A stretch of 64,000 bases of DNA from Cytophagales bacterium (GTDB taxonomy: Bacteria; Bacteroidota; Bacteroidia; Cytophagales; Cyclobacteriaceae), in NCBI GenBank assembly GCA_025358885.1, contig JANYHW010000178.1, forward strand, positions 1 through 64,000, in the 5' to 3' direction. Of this stretch, positions 1 through 9,403 are shown in pieces. The position numbers were made by a program, and so were the translations under genes. The notes under the pieces were generated by a model. That model had not been told where the DNA came from. It saw nothing but the letters and a program-made list of their open reading frames with translations, and did no database searches. The first letter of the stretch is position 1; each line of letters opens with the position of its first letter.

Positions 1-494
1 GATGCGTCGATCTGACGATCGCCTACGTTGAGAATGAATCCTCCAATCAACTCCTTGTCAACTTTTTCAGCTATTTCTACTTGTTTCTTATCACTTAGTT
101 TCTTCACCATGGCTTCGATGCTTTCGCGCAAAGACTTATCCATGGGGATCGTTGTTGTGATAGTGGCTTTGCCTATTTGCTTGAACTCATTGTATGCATT
201 GTGAAATTCGTCTGCTATGGCTGGCAATATTGGTTCACGATTTTTCCGTGTAATGATCTCAATGATAGCCATCGTGAGGGGATTCACTTTGCCAGAAAAA
301 ATCTTACTTAGCACAGATTTCTTTTTTTCGTGCCGAATGACAGGACTTTTGAGCATTACGGTAAACGCCCTGTTCTCCTTGCACACCCTGGAAAACAGCA
401 ACATGTCCTGATGTACTACATCCAACACACCCTTTTCCACAGCAAGGTCAAGGAGGGACTTTACGTATCGGGCAGCAACACGTTGATCGGCCAT
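1..494 (-). CDS. atpH: ATP synthase F1 delta subunit (partial, continues past window start)
   Basis: Minus-strand frame from ATG at 494 reads MADQRVAARYVKSLLDLAVEKGVLDVV..., open to the window edge; directly follows atpF; delta-subunit-like N-terminus. Confidence 0.85.
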   Translation of the reverse strand, partial: MADQRVAARYVKSLLDLAVEKGVLDVVHQDMLLFSRVCKENRAFTVMLKSPVIRHEKKKSVLSKIFSGKVNPLTMAIIEIITRKNREPILPAIADEFHNAYNEFKQIGKATITTTIPMDKSLRESIEAMVKKLSDKKQVEIAEKVDKELIGGFILNVGDRQIDA

Positions 495-498
495 TGTC

Positions 499-993
499 TT
501 AGTTCAGTTTAAGGTCCTTAATAAAACCCTCAACCAAAGATTGCTGAGCCTTGTCATCTGAAAGGTTTTTCTTCATCAGCTTTTCAGCAATTTCCAGAGA
601 GAATTGTGCCACTTGAGCGCGCACATCGCGCAAAGCGGCCTGCTTTTCAGTATTGATAATAGCTTTTGCATCCTCAATGATCTTGTCAGCATTCTTCTTA
701 GCATCCGTCTGGGCCTGGTCATGAAGGCGGCTCCCCGCTTCACGGGCTTCGCGAAGAATTTTATCGCGCTCTTCACGGGCCTCTTTGAAGACCTTCTCAT
801 TGTCAGATTTCAACGCCGCCATTTCGATCTTAGCTTTTTCGGCTGAGTCTAGAGCCGCCTGGATGGAGGTTTCCCTCTCTTTCAACGAAGCCAAAATAGG
901 CTTCCATGCTGTCTTGGCAAGGAGGAGGAACAACCCGATAAATACGACAAATTGCCAGAAAAGAAGGCCGGAGCCGGGGGTTAACATTTCCAT
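499..993 (-). CDS. atpF: ATP synthase F0 subunit b
   Basis: 164 aa, one N-terminal TM segment then a long charged helix (LLFWQFVVFIGLFLLLAKTAWKPILASLKERE...). Confidence 0.95.
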   Translation of the reverse strand: MEMLTPGSGLLFWQFVVFIGLFLLLAKTAWKPILASLKERETSIQAALDSAEKAKIEMAALKSDNEKVFKEAREERDKILREAREAGSRLHDQAQTDAKKNADKIIEDAKAIINTEKQAALRDVRAQVAQFSLEIAEKLMKKNLSDDKAQQSLVEGFIKDLKLN

Positions 994-1056
994 ATTGCTA
1001 TCCGATTTTGATCAAACCATTATAAAAATTCACTCCGTTCATCTGCACAGTAATAA

Positions 1057-1089
1057 AAACCTGCCCGGCCCATCGCCCAAGGCAGGTTT
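1057..1089 (-). terminator. Hairpin between atpE and atpF, terminator-like
   Basis: Minus strand: AAACCTGCC-(15 nt)-GGCAGGTTT followed by TTATTA; perfect 9-bp stem right after the atpE stop. Confidence 0.6.
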
Positions 1090-1100
1090 CAATTTGCGTT

Positions 1101-1364
<264 letters not shown>

Positions 1365-1379
1365 TTAAGTGAAACAAAA

Positions 1380-1396
1380 TCCAGGGTTCTCCTGGA
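1380..1396 (-). other. Hairpin between atpB and atpE
   Basis: TCCAGG-gttct-CCTGGA perfect 6-bp stem; on the transcribed minus strand it is followed by TTTTGTTTC. Confidence 0.4.
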
Positions 1397-1435
1397 GTAT
1401 CTTTTATGTAGTTTCCTACATCAAATGCTTACACA

Positions 1436-2521
1436 TCAATGGTCATGACCATGCTCTTCCACTGCCATCCCGATGTACAGCGATGTGAACAGGGTGAACA
1501 CATAGGCTTGTATCCCCGCCACCAACAATTCAATCAGGCTGATAAAAATCACCACAATGGAAGATCCTATCCCCACAAACCAGCTATGATAAATAAAAGT
1601 CATTCCCAATAAACTCAGCAATACGATGTGGCCTGCCGTGATGGCGGCAAACAAACGAATGGTGAGAGCAAATGGCTTCGTAATAATTCCAATAAGTTCA
1701 ACTGGAAGGATGATAAACCTTATGGGAAGGGGTACGCCAGGTGTCCAAAGGATATGCATCCAGTAGTTTTTGTTACCGCTGAAGTTGGTGATGAGAAACG
1801 TGAACACCGCAAGGGTGACCGTCACGGCGATATTACCCGTAAGGTTTGCTGCACCCGGCAACAGTCCCAACAAATTCCCAAAGAGTACGAAAAAGAACAA
1901 GGTTAATAGGTAAGGCAAGTACTTTTCATATTTCGCGCCTATGTTGGGCTTTACAATTTCATCTTTTACAAAAAGTACAATAGGTTCTATAAATGACTGA
2001 ATCCCTTTCGGCGCCTTCCCGGCATTCCGCTTGTAGGCACGTGCCACGGAGGTCATCACCATGAGGATCAATGAAGCATTGATGAAAAGCATCATGACAT
2101 TCTTGGTGATCGAAAGATCCAGCACGGGTTTTCCGTCCAGCAGAAGCTTGTTTTTCATCAAAGAATAACCATTGTAAGCAACTGTTTCATGGTGCTCATT
2201 GTACAGGTTGCTTGAAGAAAACATTTCCAGTCCACGATTGGGTGAGTAGGCTATGATTGGCAGGTGGAGTGTACCGTAGTGTCCATCAAAAAAATGCCAT
2301 ATGTGGCTGTCCATCACGTGTTCGAAAATCACTTCATTCACGTTCGGTTCCTTGGCGGAGTGGGTCTCTGCTTCCTCTTCTTTTGGCACCTCGGTTGCCT
2401 GGGCAAAACCGGATTGAATTGCTCCTGTTAGGACGAAAATAAGAAGTGCAAAAAAAGCACTCTTCGTTAATGCAAATGGCTTTTTGGGGTAAGGATACAC
2501 GGTCTTGATAGTCGAGCGCAA
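1436..2521 (-). CDS. atpB: ATP synthase F0 subunit a
   Basis: 361 aa; C-terminal subunit a core (PVELIGIITKPFALTIRLFAAITAGHIVLLSLLG); long N-terminal extension with signal-like segment. Confidence 0.95.
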   Translation of the reverse strand: MRSTIKTVYPYPKKPFALTKSAFFALLIFVLTGAIQSGFAQATEVPKEEEAETHSAKEPNVNEVIFEHVMDSHIWHFFDGHYGTLHLPIIAYSPNRGLEMFSSSNLYNEHHETVAYNGYSLMKNKLLLDGKPVLDLSITKNVMMLFINASLILMVMTSVARAYKRNAGKAPKGIQSFIEPIVLFVKDEIVKPNIGAKYEKYLPYLLTLFFFVLFGNLLGLLPGAANLTGNIAVTVTLAVFTFLITNFSGNKNYWMHILWTPGVPLPIRFIILPVELIGIITKPFALTIRLFAAITAGHIVLLSLLGMTFIYHSWFVGIGSSIVVIFISLIELLVAGIQAYVFTLFTSLYIGMAVEEHGHDH

Positions 2522-2552
2522 AACTATTGATTAATCGACCAAAAAAAAATGT

Positions 2553-2951
2553 TTAAAGTCTTTTTTGGCCCTTCTGGGACCGTTTTTGGGCATTTATTTG
2601 TCTAAATAATACGGTGACTTCAAGGGCGGTAAAAAGGAAATAACTCATTAGAAAAAACGTCGTGTTTTTTCTGGCCTCAGGCCTATCCAGCCAGACGATC
2701 ATATAAATGAAGGCTCCAAAAAAAAGCATTCTCAAAACGGTTGCCAGCAGGTAAATCCGCACAAAGCCATCTGGCGCTTTGTTCATGGTGCGATTTGCGA
2801 ACCAATGAAGTGCGAGGTTAGATAAAACAAAAAAAATAACTATAGTCCCATAAAACGAAGGGCGTGGAAACCATCCGGCGTTACTTCCGATCATCACCAT
2901 CGCTGCGATAATCAGCCCACAGATGACAGTTTGCAATAGAATTCGAAGCAA
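2553..2951 (-). CDS. Small integral membrane protein upstream of atpB
   Basis: 132 aa, about four hydrophobic segments, in the atp operon context. Confidence 0.6.
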   Translation of the reverse strand: MLRILLQTVICGLIIAAMVMIGSNAGWFPRPSFYGTIVIFFVLSNLALHWFANRTMNKAPDGFVRIYLLATVLRMLFFGAFIYMIVWLDRPEARKNTTFFLMSYFLFTALEVTVLFRQINAQKRSQKGQKRL

Positions 2952-3176
2952 TTATTCCTTATTGAGATTCTTGGAGGTCTGATAAAGGATGCCTATGAAA
3001 GTCACAAGTACAAAGGTAAGCAGGAAAGCAGGAAATTTTAGTTGCAAGTATCTGTCCAATCGATAACCGGCATACCCTGCTATGCCAATCCCGCCAAGAA
3101 GTTGTGCGGCGAAGCTGCTATATCGAATGTACGTATCAGATGGCTTCCGCCCGGTAGGCGTGCGCTCCTGTTCCAT
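2952..3176 (-). CDS. AtpZ/AtpI-family membrane protein
   Basis: 74 aa, GxxGYAGYRLDRYL motif followed by a TM segment; upstream of atpB. Confidence 0.7.
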   Translation of the reverse strand: MEQERTPTGRKPSDTYIRYSSFAAQLLGGIGIAGYAGYRLDRYLQLKFPAFLLTFVLVTFIGILYQTSKNLNKE

Positions 3177-3561
3177 TGTCTGCCGACATTATGTCTTTGA
3201 TCGCTGCGCCCATCTTGCAACTTCCATTGAATACTGCTCCTGGCTCAACAACGAGTTTACCCGTCGAAATATCGCCTTGTACCACTGCAGTGGCTTTGAG
3301 CACAAGCATCTCGGATATTTCAATCTTGCCCTTTACTCCGCCTTCGACGTCCGCATTTTGCGCTGTGATGTTTCCATCTACATGACTGGAGTGACCCAGG
3401 GCAATCTTGGATTTAGATTTGATGTTGCCGTTGATGCGGCCCTCAATGCGGATGTTTCCAAAGGTTTCGATGTTTCCTTCCAACACGGTTCCCTTTCCTA
3501 TGACATTGCTTGAGTTGCTGATTTCTTCAGCCGCCTTCTTTTCCTCTTTCGTCGTAAACAT
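3136..3561 (-). CDS. Bactofilin (polymer-forming cytoskeletal protein)
   Basis: Starts at MFTTKEEKK (ATG at 3561); NVIGKGTVLEGNIETFGNIRIEGRINGNIKSKSKIALG...GDISTGKLVVEPGAVFNGSCKM is typical bactofilin. Confidence 0.9.
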   Translation of the reverse strand: MFTTKEEKKAAEEISNSSNVIGKGTVLEGNIETFGNIRIEGRINGNIKSKSKIALGHSSHVDGNITAQNADVEGGVKGKIEISEMLVLKATAVVQGDISTGKLVVEPGAVFNGSCKMGAAIKDIMSADNGTGAHAYRAEAI

Positions 3562-3572
3562 GTTTTTGAATT

Positions 3573-4445
3573 TTAAAAAGTTACAAACTCTTCCGGGTTC
3601 AGCGAGTTTCCATTGTACCACAACTCAAAGTGAAGGTGTGGTCCATCCGTCATCTCGCCACTATTGCCAACAATTGAGATGATTTCACCTGCATTAACAA
3701 AACTACCAACTTTTTTCAACAATTCGGCATTGTGCTTGAAGACCGATATCAGGTTACCCCTGTGCTGTATAGCTATGACATAGCCTGCATCCTGTGTCCA
3801 TGAGGCCATGATCACAGTACCATCGGCAATTGACTTTACAGGTTCATTGGTCTTGGCTACGATGTCAACACCATAGTGGCCCTTCTTCACATCATACCGG
3901 TCGGAGATAACACCCGTGAGTGGACTGAAGAAGAAAGTTTCTCTCAGTTCACGGTACTTGCTACTCGTTAGGGTAATCAGGGATAACTCAGATTGTTCAA
4001 ACTCCTTTCTGAATTGAGAGTCTACCGGAGCAAGCTTCATACTGCTGACCGGCTTGATGGGTTTGTCTTGTCCTTTCAATGCCGCGGCCGGATCGATAAA
4101 ATTGCTGGCCGTGTCCCCGTTGAATACCCGCTTAAAATTTTGGATGAATTGGTCTTTGTTCTCTTCTTCCATGGCAAGCGAGTCAAACCTCTGCGCGAGA
4201 AGGTCAAGCTTTTTATTGGTTTCGCGCTGTTCATACCCGGGGTCAAACCATTTCGCGAGGAGGGTTTGGGCAAGAAACAGGCTACCAACAAAGACCAGAA
4301 TAAAGACAATAATGGAGAAAACAAGCAACTTGGCATAGGTGAAACCAAAGCTCGATTTCTCCTCCAAGTTATCCTCATTCCGGATTACCATTTGGTATCG
4401 GGCCGTGAGCCTCTCAGATAATGTCTTTTTAGGTGTCAAATTCAC
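3573..4445 (-). CDS. M23-family peptidoglycan endopeptidase with N-terminal TM
   Basis: 290 aa; GHYGVDIVAKTNEPVKSIADGTVI...GPHLHFELWYNGNSLNPEEFV matches LytM/M23 HxxxD and HxH. Confidence 0.92.
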   Translation of the reverse strand: MNLTPKKTLSERLTARYQMVIRNEDNLEEKSSFGFTYAKLLVFSIIVFILVFVGSLFLAQTLLAKWFDPGYEQRETNKKLDLLAQRFDSLAMEEENKDQFIQNFKRVFNGDTASNFIDPAAALKGQDKPIKPVSSMKLAPVDSQFRKEFEQSELSLITLTSSKYRELRETFFFSPLTGVISDRYDVKKGHYGVDIVAKTNEPVKSIADGTVIMASWTQDAGYVIAIQHRGNLISVFKHNAELLKKVGSFVNAGEIISIVGNSGEMTDGPHLHFELWYNGNSLNPEEFVTF

Positions 4446-4526
4446 TAAAATGTCTGCAAAATTAGATATTCTGAACGATTATAATATTGAAAATCTGTTT
4501 TTTACGTTTGTAATTCAAACCCGTTC

Positions 4527-7124
4527 ATGAAGGTCCAGCTGAGGGCAATTTTTGCATTATTAACGTGCCTGGCGGCCTCCCTTAGCTGGCAATGCTCATC
4601 CAATCAAAATACCATTGCGGGCGACGTTTTTCACAATACAACGGCCCATTACAATGGATATTTCTATGCCCGTGAGAAAACACGTGAAGTAGAGAAGACC
4701 ATCCTCAAGAGTCTTGATGATGATCCAAACCAAATTCTTCGGCTCTATCCGAAACTGGATACCAACCTGGCGAAAAGCTATCGAAAGGATACGGAGGAGA
4801 TCATCAAGATGGCTTCCATTTCCATTCAGCGTCACCCCAACAGCAAGTGGCTGGATGACAATTATGTTCTTGTTGGATTGGCCCGGCTCTATGATTGTGA
4901 TTTTCAAAATGCGATTCAAACATTCAAGTTTGTCAATACCAAAAGTCATGACAGTGATTTAAGACATCGCGCGCTCGTAAATCTAATCCGGACATTCACA
5001 GAACAAGGTGAATACGAGAAAGCTGAAGAAGCATTTCAATTCCTGGAAAAAGAAAAACTTAATAAGGTCAATGGGAAAAATCTTTACCTGGAGAAGGCCT
5101 ATTACTACCAGGTGCGCGTCGACTATGATAACATGGTGAGAAATCTAACTCGCGCTGACTCGCTCCTCACTCACACAGACCGCAAAGGGAGAATTTACTT
5201 TATCATTGGACAAGTGTATCAGAAACTGGGATTCGGCTCCGAGGCCTACAATTATTACCGCAAATGTCTCGGCACCAATCCTGAATACGAAATAGATTTT
5301 TACGCGCGGTTAAATATGGCGCAGGTCGCACGCCTTGATAACTCCCGCAATGTGCGCAACATCCGTAAACAGTTTCAGAATTTGTTGTCCGATGCCAAGA
5401 ATCAGGAATTCAAAGACAAGATCTATTTCGAATTGGGTGAATTTGAACGAAAACAAGGAAATGTTTCGGAAGCCATTGAAGAATACAAAAAGTCAGCCCA
5501 TGCCGGTAAGAACAAGAGGATTCAGGGCAGTGCATTTCTGCGGGTGGGGCAGCTCTATTTTGATTCGCTTAAGAGATTCTCTCTGGCAAAGTCTTATTAC
5601 GACAGTGCCGTAAGTTCCCTGCCTAAAGAAGTCGAGAATTACAATGACATCCTCAAGCGACATGAGGTGCTGGGAGCATTCGTTCAGTACACTGAGACAA
5701 TTCAGCTGCAGGACAGCCTTCTCCTTCTAGCATCCCTGGACTCTGCCGCCCTTCGTGCGCGCATTGATTCGTCTTTTGCCTTGAAGGAAAAACCCGGCGA
5801 TCACAAGAAAAAGAAAAAAAAGAAGTCAACGGAAAGCGCAACTAACAATAACCAAAACAGTACCTTCTTCAAATCAGAATCCACGAGTACCACCGATTGG
5901 TATTTCGGGAATGCGCCAGCGGTAGCATCCGGCCAAAGCGAGTTTCAAAGAATCTGGGGCGACATCCCCCTGGAGGATAACTGGCGAAGGTCTACCCGGG
6001 CCGCCAATGCGTTGACAAGCCTTCCTTCAATTGCGACAAACGAAAATCCTGCTGCTGATGAAAAGTCTGCTTCGGCAGGGAAGAAGACGGAGAAGGCCAA
6101 TCCAGCGGAAGAAGCATACACCAAACTTTTGCCACAACTCCCGAGGACCGAACAGCAAAAACAGAAAGCTTTGGGAAAAATCGAAGAGGCCTACTTTAAG
6201 TTGGGCGACCTCTACTATTTTCAATTGACTGAAAAGGAAAACGCAGAATTGTCGTACGAGAAACTCCTGGAACGTTTCCCGGACTCATCCTTCAAACCTG
6301 AAGTCCTCTACAAACTTTACCTCATTCACAAGGAGAGAGGTGACAGTAAAGCAGAGGTTCTTGCCCAACAACTGAAAGATGAGTTTCCTTCTTCGACTTA
6401 TGCGAAGATTCTATTGAACCCTGACTATCTTAAGGAGACAAGCGTGGCACAGGAAAAGCAAAAGATGATTTACAAAGAAGCCTACGCTGACTTCCAGCAT
6501 AACAACCTCCGGGGAGCCCAGGACAAGATTCATCTCGCTCTGGGCCTCGGCGAAACGTCGTTCACCCCACAACTTGATCTGTTGTTGATTCTCATAACCG
6601 GAAAGACAGAGGATGTCACCCGGTATCAATTTGAACTGGGCGAGTATATTAAAAAGTACTCTGATGCTACTACCCACGCCTATGCTGAAACCTTGTTGGC
6701 CAGTTCAAAGACGTTTGTGGAAAAATCAGAACGATCAAAGGGTATCCGATTTAGTGCTTCCTTTGAAGAACCCCATTATTTCGTCATCGTGCATCGCTAT
6801 GAGGATAAGGCCAGTACCATTGTTGCAACGGCACTTGAGAAATTTAATGCCGATTTCTTTCGAAGCAAGAAGTTGGAAACCAGCAATCTTATTTACAATG
6901 ATCAATATGCCTTAACTTTTGTGGGCAACCTCAACAACAAGGCAGAAGCCCTGGATTATTTCAACCGATTCAGAAGTCAACTGGCGAATGGAAAGGTCTT
7001 TTCCACCTTAAATTTCCATAACTTTGTTATAACGAAAGATAATTTCAATATCTTCTACCGCAACAAAGCACTCGATGAGTACCTCAGTTTCTTTGATCGA
7101 CACTATCAAAAAGAAAATCAATGA
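4527..7124 (+). CDS. sprE: Gliding/T9SS tetratricopeptide lipoprotein (SprE/PorW-like)
   Basis: 865 aa, lipobox-like N-terminus (ASLSWQCSS), N(TxxxHYNGYFYAREK) SprE-like start, TPR content. Confidence 0.8.
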   Translation: MKVQLRAIFALLTCLAASLSWQCSSNQNTIAGDVFHNTTAHYNGYFYAREKTREVEKTILKSLDDDPNQILRLYPKLDTNLAKSYRKDTEEIIKMASISIQRHPNSKWLDDNYVLVGLARLYDCDFQNAIQTFKFVNTKSHDSDLRHRALVNLIRTFTEQGEYEKAEEAFQFLEKEKLNKVNGKNLYLEKAYYYQVRVDYDNMVRNLTRADSLLTHTDRKGRIYFIIGQVYQKLGFGSEAYNYYRKCLGTNPEYEIDFYARLNMAQVARLDNSRNVRNIRKQFQNLLSDAKNQEFKDKIYFELGEFERKQGNVSEAIEEYKKSAHAGKNKRIQGSAFLRVGQLYFDSLKRFSLAKSYYDSAVSSLPKEVENYNDILKRHEVLGAFVQYTETIQLQDSLLLLASLDSAALRARIDSSFALKEKPGDHKKKKKKKSTESATNNNQNSTFFKSESTSTTDWYFGNAPAVASGQSEFQRIWGDIPLEDNWRRSTRAANALTSLPSIATNENPAADEKSASAGKKTEKANPAEEAYTKLLPQLPRTEQQKQKALGKIEEAYFKLGDLYYFQLTEKENAELSYEKLLERFPDSSFKPEVLYKLYLIHKERGDSKAEVLAQQLKDEFPSSTYAKILLNPDYLKETSVAQEKQKMIYKEAYADFQHNNLRGAQDKIHLALGLGETSFTPQLDLLLILITGKTEDVTRYQFELGEYIKKYSDATTHAYAETLLASSKTFVEKSERSKGIRFSASFEEPHYFVIVHRYEDKASTIVATALEKFNADFFRSKKLETSNLIYNDQYALTFVGNLNNKAEALDYFNRFRSQLANGKVFSTLNFHNFVITKDNFNIFYRNKALDEYLSFFDRHYQKENQ

Positions 7125-9402
7125 CCTGTTGGCCATCAAACGGCCTTGGTTTCGCACCGTCATCAAATATTGCTGGATTGCGTTCTTTTGCTTCATCCTC
7201 GGCCTGCCGCTGTATGTCTATGTGGTGAAGATTGACCTGCTGGGACTTTTTGGCGGAATGCCAAGCCTGGCCGATGTGGAAAATCCATCCAATGACCTTT
7301 CTTCTGAACTGATCTCTGCTGACAGTGTTTCTTTAGGCCGGTACTTCAGGTTCAACAGAAGCCAGGTCAACTTTGATGAACTATCTGATGATCTGGTCAA
7401 CACCCTCGTACTTTCTGAGGACAAGCGATTCTATCAGCATTCCGGCCTGGATTTCATTGCTTATCTCCGTGTTGCGTGGGGACTTCTTAAGCTTGACCCC
7501 GCAGGCGGCGGCAGTACCATCACACAGCAGTTGGCCAAGAATTTATACACGCGAAACCCTGATCAGTCGCTCGACGGCACTGTGGCGAAGTTGGGCAAAT
7601 ATCCAAGACGAATTGTCCAAAAAACCAAAGAATGGATTATTTCCCTCGACCTGGAAAATAATTTCACCAAGCAGGAAATTATTGCCATGTATCTCAATAC
7701 TGCTGAGTTCAGCAACAATACATACGGTATTAAGGTGGCCAGTGAAACGTATTTTAACAAACCTCCCGACAGCCTTAACCTGCAGGAGTCAGCCCTATTG
7801 GTTGGCATGCTGCAGAATCCCACTTTATATAATCCGGTGAGAAGACCAGAGAACGCGATCGTAAAACGGAATGAGGTCCTTTATAAGATCTACGGAAGCA
7901 AATACAAGATCAACACGCGGGAAAAGTATGATTCCATTGCTGCATTGGAACTCGGGCTTCACTTTAATATTCAGGATCAGAACGAAGGTCTGGCAACCTA
8001 TTTCCGCACGGTGATCACCTCCTATTTGATGGACTTTTGCTCACAACGTGGGCTGGATTTGTGGAACTCAGGACTAAAGATTTATACTACAATCGACAGC
8101 CGGTTGCAGAAATACGCTGAAGAGGCCGTGGCTGAGCACATGAAAAAGCTACAGAAAGACTTTGAAACTCAATGGGCAGGCAAAAATCCATGGGTAGACG
8201 AAGACTGGAAGGAAATACCCGGCTTTCTAAAACTGCGAATCAAGAAGGCTCCAGCCTATAAAAATTTGGTAACAAAATATGGTGAAGGCTCAGACTCCAT
8301 CCGCATTATGCTAAATATGAAGAGGTCTATGACTGTATTCAACTGGGATGGAGAACGGGACACACTGTTTAGTTCCATGGACTCCCTTGCCTATTACAAG
8401 CGTTATCTTCAAACGGGCCTCATGTCAATGGATCCGAACACAGGTCACATCAAGGCTTGGGTGGGTGGAGTCAATTACAAGTATTTTCAATTTGATCATG
8501 TTAAACAGGGCCGCCGTCAACCCGGCTCCACGTTCAAACCGTTTGTCTATGGGCTGGCGATGGAATCCGGTTATACACCGTGCTATGTGCTTGAGGATAT
8601 TTCACCCAGTTTCAAAGTCTCCGGCGCCGTGTGGTACCCGCCAAACTTTGATGGCACCCGGGGTCACGGGGAAAAGATGACTATCCGACAAGCAATGGCC
8701 AGGTCGGTAAATTCCATTACAGCACAAATGATGAAAGCCCTCGGAGAGGAAAACGTAGTGGAATTTGCTCACCGGGTTGGAATTGAAAGTGAATTGGACG
8801 CGGTGCCTTCTTTGTGCCTCGGGGTAAGTGACGTTTCCCTATATGAAATGGTTGGTGCGTATGGAACATTTGTGAATAACGGAATTCATACCAAGCCATT
8901 CTACATTACACGGATTGAAGACAAAAATGGCAACGTCATTGAAAATTTTGTCCCCAAGACCAGACAGTCAATCAGTGATCAAACGGCGTACAAAATGATT
9001 TACATGCTTCGTGGCGGGGTGGAGGATGCGGAAGGCACATCACGGGGGATGCCCATGGACATCAGAAAGGACAATGAAGTTGGCGCTAAGACCGGCACGA
9101 CCAACCAGGCTTCCGACGGATGGTTTATGGGTATTACCCATGATCTCGTAACTGGCGTTTGGGTAGGAGGCGATGAAAGGTTCGTTCACTTCCCTACCTG
9201 GGTATTTGGACAGGGTGGACGTACCGCACGACCAATATGGGACAAGTATATGCTCAAGGCATATGCAGATCCAAGGACTAATGTGATCAAAGGAAAGTTC
9301 AAAATTCCAAAATCCGGCCTTGACATAACACTTGATTGCTCACGGTTTGAACAGCCTGACTCAATCAAAATAGACGAAAAACCCTGGGACATCAATAATT
9401 GA
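7075..9402 (+). CDS. Penicillin-binding protein 1A (transglycosylase/transpeptidase)
   Basis: 775 aa; EDKRFYQHSGLD, GGSTITQQLAKN (GT51), RQPGSTFKPFVY and SVNS and KTGTTNQASDGWF (transpeptidase). Confidence 0.95.
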   Translation: MSTSVSLIDTIKKKINDLLAIKRPWFRTVIKYCWIAFFCFILGLPLYVYVVKIDLLGLFGGMPSLADVENPSNDLSSELISADSVSLGRYFRFNRSQVNFDELSDDLVNTLVLSEDKRFYQHSGLDFIAYLRVAWGLLKLDPAGGGSTITQQLAKNLYTRNPDQSLDGTVAKLGKYPRRIVQKTKEWIISLDLENNFTKQEIIAMYLNTAEFSNNTYGIKVASETYFNKPPDSLNLQESALLVGMLQNPTLYNPVRRPENAIVKRNEVLYKIYGSKYKINTREKYDSIAALELGLHFNIQDQNEGLATYFRTVITSYLMDFCSQRGLDLWNSGLKIYTTIDSRLQKYAEEAVAEHMKKLQKDFETQWAGKNPWVDEDWKEIPGFLKLRIKKAPAYKNLVTKYGEGSDSIRIMLNMKRSMTVFNWDGERDTLFSSMDSLAYYKRYLQTGLMSMDPNTGHIKAWVGGVNYKYFQFDHVKQGRRQPGSTFKPFVYGLAMESGYTPCYVLEDISPSFKVSGAVWYPPNFDGTRGHGEKMTIRQAMARSVNSITAQMMKALGEENVVEFAHRVGIESELDAVPSLCLGVSDVSLYEMVGAYGTFVNNGIHTKPFYITRIEDKNGNVIENFVPKTRQSISDQTAYKMIYMLRGGVEDAEGTSRGMPMDIRKDNEVGAKTGTTNQASDGWFMGITHDLVTGVWVGGDERFVHFPTWVFGQGGRTARPIWDKYMLKAYADPRTNVIKGKFKIPKSGLDITLDCSRFEQPDSIKIDEKPWDINN

Positions 9403-9403
9403 C

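Noticed and set aside
3176-3385. Antisense ORFs inside conserved genes (e.g. plus-strand ORFs over bactofilin, atp, uvrA, prfA)
   Set aside because: They mirror strongly conserved coding sequences, show no family motifs, and are expected by chance in long ORFs.
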